Below, piece after piece: positions 26,701-39,100 of a stretch of 64,000 nt of DNA; position 1 is the first letter of the stretch, and each line of letters starts with the position of its first letter. Source of the stretch: Rhea pennata (taxonomy: Eukaryota; Chordata; Aves; Rheiformes; Rheidae); NCBI RefSeq assembly GCF_028389875.1, contig NC_084702.1, forward strand, positions 69,537,582 to 69,601,581, read 5' to 3'. Under the pieces are notes generated by a model, which saw only the letters and a list, made by a program, of their open reading frames with translations, searched no databases and was not told the origin of the DNA. Position numbers and translations under genes: made by a program.

Positions 26701-29700
26701 ACATTCTTACCAATTAATTTTATTTTTTGGAAAGGGGAAGTTGTCAGGGTGCCCAAACTAAAATAAAAATTATTTTAATCCAAATTTAAAAAACAAGCAA
26801 GTAAACTAAAACATACATTTTGGAAGAAGCTAGTCAAGCACTGTTGGCTATAACTTAAGAAATTTTTATGCTAGATTCAAAGTTTGTAGATAATACTGAG
26901 AGGTAATCCACCCTAGCACACCTAACGTCCATTCCTGCCCCATCTTCTCCCTGACAGAGATCAGTGCCCCTGCAAGGTCTAACCCTGTCCCTTTAATCAT
27001 GAAAGTAACCTGGCTTTTGGAAGGTGACTCTAAGACTTATTACAGTGGCTGTAATGGTATTCCAACTGCAGCCTACTTTTCATTTAAAAAGTCATTAAAT
27101 CACTGTTTACCTTCTCAGCTTGATTCCATACTTCAATATCTCCAAGATACTTTTCAGGACGAGTGGAGAGATTCAGTTTGAAGGAAAATCCAAAAACATC
27201 ATACACAGTACGTAAGAACTGCAGACAACTCTTTATCTCCTCTTCAATCTTTATGAGGATGGAAATAAAGTGTCAACTATGGGAAATTTAGTTACTTGGA
27301 TTTTAATACACAATTTCATTTAATTGCAGCCCATACCTGCTCCATAGCACAGAATATGTGAGCATCATCCTGCTGGAACCGGCGTACTCGAGTGAGTCCT
27401 GTAAGAGCTCCTGACAGTTCATTACGATGCAGAACACCAAAATCAGCCAATCGTAACGGCAGCTCACGCCAGGATCTCGGACGATGATCAAACATAAGGC
27501 TGAAGGAAAAGTTTATTGCTTGAAACTCACCCAGAATCAAAGTTCTGCAAAGAGCAGCCAATATCTGAGCAAATGTCCCTAACTCCAACCACGAGATCTG
27601 AACACAATGAGCATTCACATCTATTTTTTTTTCAGGAAAACAAATTCAGATACTGTTTATAGCTGATAGGCTTCCCCCTCCATACACACACAGAGGGTAC
27701 AATAGCTCCTAAAACTGAACACGAAGTTCTTAATGGCTACACTGCCAAAAAAAATGGACAACGCCTGGGTATCCATTTTAGATATTCAAGTTTTGTAGTA
27801 CCAAAGTAAGTTGTCAGTTCTGAAAATATAGCCAGTGCAACAATGGAATAATGGCATTCCTCAGTGTCTCAGTAAACAGAGAGCTCGTACACTCATAATT
27901 ACGTCGCTCCAGATGGCGCATCAAATCAGAGTACCTGATGATAGGCATCTTTATAATTAAGCAGGGAAAACAAACTGAGCACTTTTTGAAGCAGCAGCAT
28001 TTTTGATTAACTAAATTTGCTATGTATTTACCAGTGTCCTGGACAGTTCATAGGCTTCAGAGCAAAGATTTCTTTCTCCACTTCAAAGGAAAACATATTG
28101 TCACTGTAATGCTGCCAGTGCCCTGATGTCATCCATAATTTGCTGTTGAAAATATTTGGAGTAACAACTTCCTGGAATCCACGTTTTCGATACTCACTCT
28201 ATAATGACAGACCCAATATATAAAATAATTTATAAAACAAATAAATTTGCAGCCACAGAATATGCAAATGCTGCCCTCCAAAAGTCTATGACTAGATAAA
28301 AACAAAAACAAGAACAAAAATACCCAAGAAAACTTGATCCTTCTACCCCCTTTCATCTGTAAGGCAGTAATGAGTCAAGCTGTACATGCCAGGCTACCTC
28401 CATTCTACCAGCACCACCCTCCCCCAAAACTTTTCATCTGTGCTAAACAAGAAGAACAAGTTTCTTCCTTGCAAGCAAAGAAACAGTCTCTAATTATTCA
28501 ACGACACTTGATATTACCCTGCAGCCCAAATATATGACAACAAGACATAGCAATTTTAAATATTGCAACCGAAAGGCGAGTGTATTTTTTACACATCATT
28601 TTATAACAGATAGTTCTACAAGGCCAAATAAAACAAAGAAATATGCAGCAGTGGAAGAGCTGCAGTATAAGCTCAGCTGTACTAATAGACCTCAAATAAT
28701 CCATAATACAGAGCATCATTACATGGCTTTAAATGCAGGTAAAGCTCTGATAAAAACTTAAGCACAGAATTTGACATGACCAGTGCAAAGAAATCAGGTT
28801 ACTTTAGTTCACTGCTTACAGAACTAGTTAATATAGCACTTCACTCTCAATCAATGCCATTTATAATGATGTTACATATTCTCCTAAAATAGAGAAATTT
28901 CTTCTGTAAGATTTCCAAAAGGTATTACTTACCCGGATGAATTCAATTAGTGTGTTATAAACGTAAGCTCCTTTTGGCAAGAAAAAACAGCTACCAGGGC
29001 TGAGCTCATGAAAGAAAAACAGTTCTTGGTCCTGCAGAAAAACAGTATTTGAGAAAAAAATTATTTGTACAGCCAGTACTTTCACTGACATTCACTGGTG
29101 AGTTACTACTGACTGGGCATCACTACTCAAAGTTAAAACACATTTGAAAGCAAAAAAAAAAAAAAAAAAAAAAAAATCAGTAGCAATAGGCAGATACTTT
29201 TTCATTGGCATTTATATCTCCTATTAGTATTGATTGTTAAAGGAGATTGTTCAGTCTCCTGTTTCATTACTGATGCTCAGATTTTGTTATTCCTGTGTTT
29301 ATATGTAACCAGTTATGCCTCCAAAATTCACTCAGTCTGTTAACAAGTAATAGTTAGTTCTGCTGCTGCAGCACACTAGGAGTTTGCACATGTATTAAAA
29401 GTGTTAACTGTACGTAGCTAATTTGTTGACATACTGGGATAGCACATAGTGAAATTCTGCTGTAGGTTTTCCTGACGCCCAAGCAGCAGAATTTGCACCA
29501 GTGTGTCCACGACTATCAACTGTCTGACAGAGGTTTCCATCCAAACGGCCCCAACAAAATAAGCAGATAGTATTGGAAGAGAAAAAGCTAACAAGAACAC
29601 TGTCAGCACAAAATGCGTGTAAGGACTACACAAGAAAAAGAAATGTATTATTGATTCTAATGCCATACAGAAGAAAGAACTGAGTGAACAGGCTAAAGCA

Positions 29701-32700
29701 GCTCATATAGGAATGAACTTTTTCTACAAACTGAAGTGTTTGTGTTACATTTAATCTGTGGCATAAGGATACTATAGTGTTTTAAATAGTAAAAGCTCTA
29801 AATAGGAGTTCTGTTTGCTTTAGGACTTTTGATGCTCTGTTGTTAGAGAAAAGTGCCTGGCTTTGCAAAACTACTGAAAATACAATTATGTCCATCTTGG
29901 TTGTGCCAGCAAGTATATGAAGTCTTTGAGATGCTTCTAGTTATGAGGTTACATGCACATGGTATTTGTGAAATACATTACCAGAAAGGTTGTCTCACCC
30001 GCCCAATCTTTCTATGGTCTCTGTTTTTAGCCTCCTCCTGGAATTTCTCCCATTCCTTCAGCATTTTGGCATCTGGGAATGAAATTCCATAGATCCGCTG
30101 AAGAGATTCCATATCAGCCTTGCCTTCCCAATAGGTAGAGGAATTCTGCGTGCAAAAATTAAATGATGCAGTAAGGACAAGGAGGAGACTCCATATTCTA
30201 CTATTACTGCCTCCTGTTAAAAGGCATAGAATTATTAACAGTCACTATATTTAATGCAGCACACCAGTATTTCTATTTAGAAATAAAAGCTCTCCTTGTG
30301 CCATGATGAAAACTAAATGTATGTCAAAACTTCAAAAAGAACCAAATCGCCTGTAGAGAAAAATGTACAAAGGACAGGTGAACAGATTCTGTAAGAAGGA
30401 ATTTGACCTCTCCTTTGTCTTTTTTTAATCCCACTTGCTCTCTCTGTAGCCATCTTCTTCCAAATGTTCTCATTCTCACTCAACTATAACCATCAGATGA
30501 GCAAAAATTATAAGCTCCGATTGACAGAGTTCAGCCAGGCCCTTTTCTTAGGCCCTGCTCACTTTCCAATCCACTGTTGGCAGTGGAGGCTCTGGTCACA
30601 TAATTGAGCTTCATACTACTAAAGATAATTTTCACAGCACACAACCCACTCTCATATAGATAAACTGAGTTTATGGCCAGGTTATCCACTTTGCATTATG
30701 CTCCTGGGTATCCCACAAATGTATTGCCCCACTATAGCAACATGTTTTCAGTGAACACATTTGTCTCATGAAGTTTCAGCACTCACCTTATGAATTTTTA
30801 TGGTTTTTATCTTGCCAGTATGTCTGACATGAGGCCCCCTGCACAAATCTATCAAAGGGCCACACCTAAGAAAAGGAAACATTAATTTAGTATATTTCAT
30901 CCTAGAGAGTTATATCTAGTTGTATTACTATGCATGCATTATTACCTGTACACTGTTGTAGTTGGCGTATTGACCTTTTCATTCAAAATCCGACATTTGA
31001 ATTTATTATACTAAAAAGAAAAACAGCACACACATTTGTTAACTACTTATTAAGCATGAGATTTGAACAGCAGTTTAAACTAATTACAAATCTAATGCTC
31101 TGTTTCATCAAAAGAGAGACATACAAACAGGAGAGAGAGGAACAGGAACAGGAAAGAAAGGGGCAGAAAAAGCGTAACTGTATGATGCTAGAAACAATCT
31201 TCTAAAACAGCCTACCTTAAACATTTCAAGCAGTGTTTCCTTCTTAACTTCCAGTCTTTCAAAGGCTTGTTTTTCCTTCATGATCTTTTTGCATAAAGTT
31301 TCCAAAGCAGAGAAGTCATTACTTGATACACCCCTAAAACAAACACATGACAAAGTGAATCATTCTTGCTTTCACTTGCAGTTTCTGACCTGGTACTGTC
31401 TTTGCAATGCACTAGCTTGTGGACAGGACATACTGCAAAGAACAAAACAATTTGCATCTGTGACAGTACTGATGACTGTCCCAGGAGTAAGCAGGTTACA
31501 GAAATTTTGCTGTGCCTGCAGTCCCCTCACTCCTAGAAAAAAATAAATAAATAAAAAATAAAATAAAATACTTACCCATCCTCAAGAAACATGTCATAAT
31601 AAAATCCATTTTCTATTGGTGGGCCGTAACACAAACATCCACCATAGATTCGCTCCATAGCTTCACCCATTATGTGAGCGCTTGAGTGCCAGTATACCTA
31701 ATGGAAGTCAAAAAGAGGGGTCAGTCTGAACAGGCATAATGCATTTCTGAGTAATTTATTTAGAACCCTTTCTAAAAGCTTGCTTTTAAGGATACATGAT
31801 GCAGATCCCATATTAAAGCAGTCTGCAGAACAAAAATGATCTGCTCAGCTACCCCCACCCATCCAAAGCACTGATATATCGAAAAATAACACTGCAAAAT
31901 TATTTACAGTCTAGTAGTGAAACAGAATTATTTTCAGCTATTATTCAATTACTGTTGAAATAATTCAATTATTGTCAAGAATTTGGGAAACTAATTCACT
32001 AACTGTTTTTGTGAACTTTAAACAATCAGCTCTGCTGATATACAGCCAGCCTAAAAGCCATGAAGTGCACTTACAACATAAGGCTGAGGTCCTATAAGTA
32101 TTTTATAAATGGAAAATCTTGCACTGCTGTAGAACAGTCCATAAATTAAAAAATTAACACTTCATCTTATAGGACACCTTAAGTTTTGACAAATTAAAAG
32201 CAAATCAATAGGGTCTCATTCAGCTTTTATTTGCACATATCAGAAAATATGTGTTTTTGTACATACAAAGTTCAAGTGCAGCTTACTCAGTACTCTTTAA
32301 GTTTGTACATACTCTGTTCGTCTTTACTCAGTATCACTTTTGCAGGCAGTGCTCAAGAGCTTGGTTCAAAAAAACCTACCTTACATTAACATGAAGGCTG
32401 CAAACGTAAATATCTTAATGAGAACAGATTTGACATAATCTATAGCAACTGCTAGCAGATACTTGGCTCTGAAAACATAGCAGAATGTGTATTATCTCCA
32501 GTATCACACCTCCTTCTTAAGAAACAAATATATACCTACACAGCAAACTCATTCTCTCTTCTTAATTTTTTAAGCATTAAAATATCAGTAACTAATGGAG
32601 GCTGAGTTTAATGCAAATCCAAGGACAAGCAAGTTTTAAAAGAAGATACTCACTGCTTGAGCTTCTTCATCTTCAAACTTGAGCAGCTCCAGGGTACAAT

Positions 32701-35700
32701 CCTCTTCTAAAGGACGGTCTAGATCCCAAACCACCTTGTTCACTTTAGCAACAACAGTGTTGTCAGCTAATCCCTGACTACGAAATAAATACATGGTATG
32801 TAAGCTTTTGAAATCAGCAAGTAAAAGTTCCCCAACTTTGCCCTCAATGTCGAGTAGGATTTTCAGGAGTGCTCAGAGAGGGTATAATTCCATAAAAAAA
32901 TTCCAAATAAAAAAGCAGTTTAGCCAGTCCTGAACATTTATGAAAATCATACCCACATCTCCAAGAGATTTGGGGAAAAAAAAAAAACTATATTGTGTCC
33001 TGGATGTTCATACAGTGTTTAACATACTTGACTTAGAAGCACCTATCTTGAAGTACTGACCTGATCTCAAAATCCTACTGCAATAAAAGACAGATTTCCC
33101 ATGGCAGAGACAGATCTCAAATATCAAAAATACAGATATCAAATATCACTTCTAAGATAATGCATTACCTTAACACTTTCATTTCCAACGGTCAAAAAAC
33201 CCTTTCCTTGATCCCAAATCACAAAAGCAAAGAAAATTCCCGACCGGGCACAGAAATGGCATTTCATCTCTAAGTATCACCTATCTTTCATAATTTTAAC
33301 TCTTAAGGTGACCAGTGCGCATTGATCAAACCCTCCCCACAGGAAGTCTGAGTCATCCAGAGAGAGAGGTCATGCTTTTTATGGTGATCTCACACATAAG
33401 AAAAAAAATGCAATTTAGTGAATGATACACTGTTAATGCTCCCCGAAATCCACTGAAATATCACCCATCAGTCCTCCCCAAGTCCATGCAAACTAACATG
33501 TGCTAACATTCAATCTGACACAGAAAATTTGTTAGCATGTTAGTTAAGGCAATTGCAGTACTCACTGAGAAAGACAGGCAAGTTACCTGTCTAAAGGATC
33601 CCACCTATAGTCTGTATTTAATTTTAGAAACTGTATCTTCATAAGACAAAACATTAGACTTCAAAAATAGAAAGCTATTGGTTACTTCCACTTTATTATA
33701 GAAGATCCCTTGAAGAAAATTGAGATAAGTAACTAGGATCCTAACATTAATGATAACAACTGCAATCTGCAGATATAGATCTATCTGAAAACTATTGAGT
33801 AAGTCACAGAATAGAATCATACCTAATTCCACAAGCAATTTGGTAAGGAGTAGTCTTCCAGCACTCAGCATCAACCTGCTTGCCATCAGGCAATGTAACT
33901 TTAATGGGTTTACTGTCATTCGCAGCTCTTTCTGCAAGAAGTGCATCATGTTCAGCTTTGAGTTTATTATACATCTCTAAACGCTCACTGATAAATGCAG
34001 GCCAGGGATTCATCTACATACAAAGAATAAAGAGAAAGAAGAATTCAACAGACTATGTGATATAAGATTACTCCAATTATGTCAAGAATGCAAATAGAAT
34101 GGTATACTTTTTCACAGGGAATTAAGTGATTTAGGAATCTCAGTTCCGCCAACTTTGAAAATTGTATGCTATAACCCTTTCAAAAAGGGAGCATGGATAC
34201 TGATGATTTTCTTATAAAGAGAAGGAAAATAAGAACCCTTTAAGCAATGCAATAAAAAATTAAGGAGAAGGACCATCCCAACGACAATTCAAGATAATGG
34301 AAAAAGGGCAATCCGTCACTTTTATCATGGGATTGAAAACATTTTTCAATTTTTCTAATTACAAAGAAAAAAGTTTATGTATTTCCACATATTTCACTGA
34401 TGCTTGGAATATAGCATTAAATTATTAAAATTAATTTGCACTATACTTGACAGCTAATAAGCATTTACATCTCCCCTTTCACAGTTTCATCTGTCACTTC
34501 ATCCCTTTTATTTTTTAGTCTTTACTCATTCAATCTCTCTCAGATAGGAAGATAATTTAAGTTAGATATCTAACAAGCAATAGTCACCATTACACTTTAA
34601 TTATATATTAACATTATAAAAGTTCATCTTAATGAAAATTACCACTTTCAAGTGTAGCACAATACACCTGTTTAATAAACTATGTAAAATTCTAGCAGGG
34701 GCATCAATTTGAAATCAAATTGAAAAGATCAGAGTTCAAGATAAAATATATTTCTATTACTGGGTCAGAAAACTTAGGGCACATTCCTACTTTGAGCTAT
34801 CTAGACAGAAACTAGCTCCAATCTATATGTCAGCTAATGGCGCTAGGGCTAGAAGCTTGAGCATAAAGAGGATTATATAGCTATGTGGATGGCTTGGGAT
34901 CAGCACTGGCTAGCATCTGGCTGCCTCGGTGCACAGTCGAAGGCATCCATTTACTCATACCCACTACATCAGTTAAAAAGACAGAGCATCTTACACAGGC
35001 CTTCATCATCCCAGAGAACTGCTCCCTATTTCCTGGTGCAAATGGGAGGCACTGTAAATAGCAACTATGGAAATCTGAACTGCTCCTCCAATACACATAT
35101 GCAACTTGCTGTCAAGAGCAACAAACTCATTTCAGCACAAACTTTACTAAAATCAGAAATAACAGGAAAAGGAATGGAATAATCGTAATTCTAGATAAAA
35201 TACTTCAGAGGGACAAACTGCAGCAATACCATCAGCACACAACACAACAGCCAAAAGTCTACATCTTTTAATGCCATACAAACCCAAGGGAAGCTCACCT
35301 CTGTGCGCCCTTCATCACCAGCCCCTTCTTTCATTTTCTTCTTTCCACAGTCTGCCTTTTTCCCTTCCTCAGCATTTACCTATGGAGGGCAAACACCCAT
35401 TTCCTCATTTTCCAAAAATCACTCAGACGCGCTCACACTTTTACCCCTGTCCAAGCCCACAACACAAGGGAAAGGAAACCTGATCGAAGCAAACACAGGA
35501 AACTCGTTTTTCAGCTCAGGTTTAAAATATATCGTCTTTCCACCCCCGCTTTCCCGGAGCCAGCTGGGGAAAAACCCCGTGATTTGCTATGAAGGTGCGG
35601 CCAGAGGCCTCGGTCTGCCCCTGGCACCAGCCGCCCCAACGGCCGCCGCGCGCGCTCCCAACGGCCGCCGCGCGCGCTCCCAACGGCCGCCGGCTCCCGG

Positions 35701-35867
35701 GGGCCCGGCGCGGGAGCGGGGTGGGGGAAAGGGGACTCCCCGCCTCAGGACACGCCGTCCCCGGGCCGCGGTAAGGGCGCCCCGGGCCGCGGAGAGAGCC
35801 CGAAGCCCCCCGAGCTGCAGGGGACCGCAGCAAACCCCTCACCCACCTCGCTGCCAGCACCCGCCAT
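20723..35867 (-). CDS. TARS1: Threonyl-tRNA synthetase, cytoplasmic (complete, 19 coding exons)
   Basis: A class II synthetase that activates threonine with ATP, charges tRNA-Thr in the cytosol and edits mischarged Ser-tRNA. Coding exons, first to last (plus coordinates): 35847-35867, 35299-35379, 33823-34013, 32654-32777, 31576-31697, 31216-31333, 30946-31010, 30787-30865, 29999-30145, 28933-29031, 28032-28198, 27337-27499, 27111-27248, 26470-26547, 23817-23917, 23597-23701, 22841-22913, 21948-22062, 20723-20871. All introns are GT-AG and frames join, giving 2136 bp, 711 aa (human about 723). Domains: charged vertebrate N-terminal extension (1-40), TGS domain (about 73-140), editing domain with HSSAH (H143, H147) and CRGPH (C249, H253), and catalytic core from about 317. 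Zinc ligands by family alignment are C401 (MNCPGHC), H452 (QQDDAH) and H578 (IIHRAILGS); the motif 2 arginine is R430 (HRNE). The anticodon-binding domain runs from about 605 to the end. The start ATG has G at -3 and +4. No break or missing catalytic residue is visible. Confidence 0.97.
21151..21198. repeat. 11-bp inverted repeat in the last TARS1 intron
   Basis: Perfect arms at 21151-21161 and 21188-21198 are separated by 26 bases. The match extends to 14 bp with one mismatch. It lies in the intron between the last two coding exons. Confidence 0.8.
21233..21280. repeat. Second AT-rich inverted repeat in the same intron
   Basis: A TTATTTACGA arm near 21233-21242 pairs with TCGTAAATAA at about 21269-21278. 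Further TTTACGAT copies lie between them. CpG inside such AT-rich units is unusual for this intron. Confidence 0.65.
23918..26469. other. Large TARS1 intron without other features
   Basis: This 2.55-kb intron between the exon 14 and exon 15 positions is AT-rich. It has no recognisable exon, repeat family or RNA gene. The open frames at 24078-24305 and 24441-24626 have no family resemblance. Confidence 0.7.
29152..29176. repeat. Poly-A run in a TARS1 intron (25 nt)
   Basis: An uninterrupted A25 (poly-U in the TARS1 pre-mRNA). It lies about 120 bp upstream of the 3' splice site of the exon at 28933-29031, in the intron that precedes it. No retrocopy is evident. Confidence 0.85.
31533..31571. 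repeat. AATA/AAAAT microsatellite at an exon edge
   Basis: A-rich repeat units of AAAT and AAAAT end only a few bases before the 5' splice site (plus strand 31570-31575) of the exon at 31576-31697. The strand read in the pre-mRNA is T-rich. Confidence 0.7.
35638..35697. repeat. 22-bp GC-rich tandem repeat in TARS1 intron 1
   Basis: About 2.7 copies of a 22-bp unit beginning AACGGCCGCCGCGCGCGC. The unit starts are at 35638, 35660 and 35682. Each copy is packed with CpG. It sits roughly 150-210 bp downstream of the first 5' splice site. Confidence 0.85.
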
Positions 35868-35895
35868 GGCGTCCGCCAAGCCGCGCCGTCGCCGA

Positions 35896-35918
35896 GGGGC
35901 GGGGCGGGGCGGGGCGGG
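35896..35918 (-). promoter_or_regulatory. TARS1: Tandem GC boxes (Sp1-type)
   Basis: Four overlapping GGGGCGG motifs end-to-end on the plus strand start about 29 bp upstream of the TARS1 ATG. GC boxes bind Sp/KLF factors and position initiation in TATA-less promoters, so the transcription start is probably close by. Confidence 0.7.
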
Positions 35919-35965
35919 CGGCGGAGCGGGGCAGCCCCACGCAGGCGCCCTCCGCCCGCCCCAGC

Positions 35966-35974
35966 TGATGCAAC
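35966..35974 (+). promoter_or_regulatory. TARS1: Candidate ATF4 / C/EBP-ATF response element
   Basis: TGATGCAAC fits the C/EBP-ATF composite element consensus TGATGNAAN, which binds ATF4 during amino-acid starvation. It is about 100 bp upstream of the TARS1 ATG inside the CpG island. Cytosolic synthetase genes, TARS1 among them, are known ATF4 targets. The match is visible; binding is inferred. Confidence 0.6.
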
Positions 35975-36110
35975 GCGGGGCGGGAACGGGCCGGGGCTGC
36001 CGGAGCGCGCTGCCCGCGCCGTGCGCGCTCTGGGGCCTCCTCGTCCTCCCTCCTAAAGGAAATAAAAATAAATCGCGCTACGGGAACTGTCGCCGCGCTG
36101 AGGAACTGGT

Positions 36111-39100
36111 CCCCGGGGAGGGAAGCAGGGGCACTTCCCTTTTTGATGCAGTTTTTGTCCTGCGAAAAGCCCTCCTAGCTCCCATTCCCCAAGAACAAGG
36201 ATGAAAAAGTAGAAGAGATTTTGGAAAGTCTGGTAACTTGTGAGGAAGATGCTGACTGGAGGGTCACACTTTGTGGACATCTAAGCTGCTTGGCTGCCCT
36301 TTCCTGAGGGGAAATGGGGTGAGAGAGTCCTGATACCCCAAGGAAAGGCTACAATATTCAGCCACAGATTTGTTGCTGTAACCTTCCTTCTCTTCTGCTC
36401 CTGGTGCTTCTTTAATGGAAAAATAAATAATACTTTAATTCAGGAAAGTTACTTCCTTCTTTCAGTATGTTTTCATGGTGGCCACGGGCTCCCCGAGGGA
36501 AGGCTGTTGCAAGGCCTTAGGTGTGCTCAGTAAACTCAGTAGCCAGGTGGCCTAGCTTAAGAAACGTGCTTATTACAAAATTTCACATTTGAAAGGCCTA
36601 GAGGTATAGAGTCCTGGCTTGAAGGGGCCTTTGAGGAGTTTAAATCAGAGGTCAGGAGTGCGGCTTGGTCTGGCCCTCTGCCATTTGCAGAGTGCGTGAC
36701 GCCCGCTCCTTCCCTGCATGCAAAGGCTCCTGGAATAGCTGCTTCCTGCTCATCTGCAACAAAAACGTGGGGTTTTGGAGTGTTTCCTTCAGTTAAAACG
36801 TTCTACAGACTTAAATGCTGCAGGAAAAAATATAAGGAAAGATTCGCAGTTTAATATAGCTTTCTAATAGTGATTATACAGAGGTAAAAAGTAGTTAAGA
36901 GAATGTTACCACCTCATTTGGCCACAAAAAATAAGAAGTTAATGCAAATATTTGTTTATTTAGAAATATTAAAATGGGAAGGTATAGTAAATATGGATTT
37001 ATAAATACTTTTATACAGAATAAACTTGAAAAATGTATTTGTTGTCTAAAACCAAAATATAAGGAGCATAAATATTGAAAAATACCCTTCTTAAACAGCT
37101 ACATTTAAGAATGTACGATGTTGTTTAGTAGCACAATGTTTAGTAATACAACATTTTTTTAAAAAAAATTATAATTAACAATACCTTCTAGAATTTCTTT
37201 TCCTTATGAAGGGGTGGTACCTGCCTGCCAGACAGAACGCTGCAAAGCTTACAGATAGTCTTGCCCAAAAATGATCAAAAAAAATTACGGATGCTGTTAA
37301 AGAGAAGACAAAAGATGATTCAATATTTCAAAAGCGATTAGAAGTGTAGCAGAACTGTCTGTTTTGCCAGAAGATGGCAGCAATGATACAGGCTGTGTTG
37401 GTGAAAAAGTAATTCCACAAGGATGTCCTGTTTAAAACTCTCCGATTCAGACTATGGGATTTATGGCATAATCTTGTTTCTGAGGTGTGAGATGGAGATT
37501 CAGATCTCCTGGATTCAACTTATTATTCTTTTGTTAAGATAAAAGAGATGTTGTTCTTGTATTTAACTGATAAGATGTCTCTCCCTCAGTCTGTATAAAA
37601 GCGTTTCCATTCTATGACTCCTTTGTTTTACATGTGCCAATTTGTTGTGGTAGTGAATTTTGTTACCCAACAGTAGAACATTAAATAATTTGAATAGTCC
37701 CATATGGAACATGCATAGGTAATAAAGAGGAATCATGTGCATGCATTGAGGAGTGATCAGGAAAAATTCTCTGATGTAAGGAACTTCTAACCTTCACAGT
37801 TGTAAGAACATCTCTACACTCCTGTCACTCAAGTGTAGTAGACTCCAATTTCTAATCCAGGAAATAGCATGTTGCTTTGGACATCAGAAGAAAATTTAAC
37901 TTCTTCAGACATGTTTCTTTTTGTTAAAAGTACTCCTCTGTGTATGTGTGGCCTGTATATATGTTGTATAGTTTATGTCTACCACAGAGTAATGACAACA
38001 AGACATCCTTTCTGATGCTGTTACCAGAAAAAGCAGTGATTCACATGTTATGGACACCAAACTGTTCCTTATCTTCTTCCTGAGCAAGGCCTTCCACATG
38101 GCTGAGGTTTGATGATACAGCATGTAGATATGGCCTACATAATGCAACAAGAAGCAAGAAATGTCTTTCCAGAGCCACTCATTTGGTAAATTCAATGAGC
38201 ATCAATTTTCCAAACTCAGTTTCCTTATCATACTCCATAGTTCTGGAAATGATCTCCAAATACCAAAGAACTCTTGCTTTAGCTTCTCATGCATATGCTC
38301 TCTCAGAGAATTTTCAAGGAAAATGATAGACAAAGCAGGGAAAGCAGATGTTGGAGTCTAGGTTTTTGTTTCCTTTGACCGTGCTTTTCATTGAAATTAG
38401 AACTTGAGTTCATACATTTCCAGTGAAATTTATTTTATTTTATTTGCAAAGTGTGTTCTTGAGTTCTCTTTTTAGCTATGGCTCAAATGGTGATCTTCTG
38501 ATAATCCCTTTTTAATGATGTTTCATGGATACAATCTCTTCAAATAAAGAAACAGGAAAGCTAAAGCAATATTTCTGTTAATGTAACAGCATCATATTGT
38601 TCACTCCTTCAGTTTTTTGACTCTTAAGGACAGCCAGATTATTTTCTGTAGTGCTAATGCTTTTTGTGTGTACGTATGCTTTCCTGAAAGGCAAAGCACT
38701 GTATGTTATTAAATGGATTGTCTGATTTTAAACTACCTCTCCAGTTTGTTAAGATTGTTTGCAATTTTTCAAAGTATTTGCCAGCCCTCTTTCATTTTGA
38801 CAAATTTACAGATTTTAAACATATATCCTTTCCTCCCTCGCACAAACTAATGAATTTTTGGACTAGAACCAGACAGAGGAGAGAACCTACTTAAAATATC
38901 CTTCCAGTTTAATTGAGACTGACTGATACGCTGTTCTGTAAGTTTTTTCTTTTTTTCAAACACATATACCAGTTTCAGCTGATCATGCAAGCATTCAGTG
39001 AGCTGATGCAGACTGTACTGCAGACCTCTTAGTTTCTGTAGAGTGATCATTGTCAGGTCTAGCTACACTTCTGATAGCTCTCAGGTCTTGCTGGTGTCTG

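Larger units (their letters stand above)
35560..36110. promoter_or_regulatory. TARS1: TARS1 CpG-island promoter
   Basis: An abrupt switch from AT-rich DNA to very GC- and CpG-rich DNA covers the first coding exon, the start of intron 1 and about 250 bp upstream. There is no TATA box near the start, as usual for housekeeping synthetase genes. No upstream ATG on the minus strand lies between the ATG and the GC boxes. Confidence 0.85.

Noticed and set aside
32774-32777. An alternative TARS1 acceptor four bases further into the exon (ending in CAG)
   Set aside because: Using it breaks the reading frame with the previous exon. The acceptor that ends the exon at 32777 restores the serine-glutamine-glycine junction seen in the family and makes the total length divisible by three.
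35303-35968. A 221-codon plus-strand open frame across the TARS1 first exons
   Set aside because: It runs antisense through TARS1 exons 1 and 2 and the CpG island, and its composition reflects GC content. No domain or splice support is visible.
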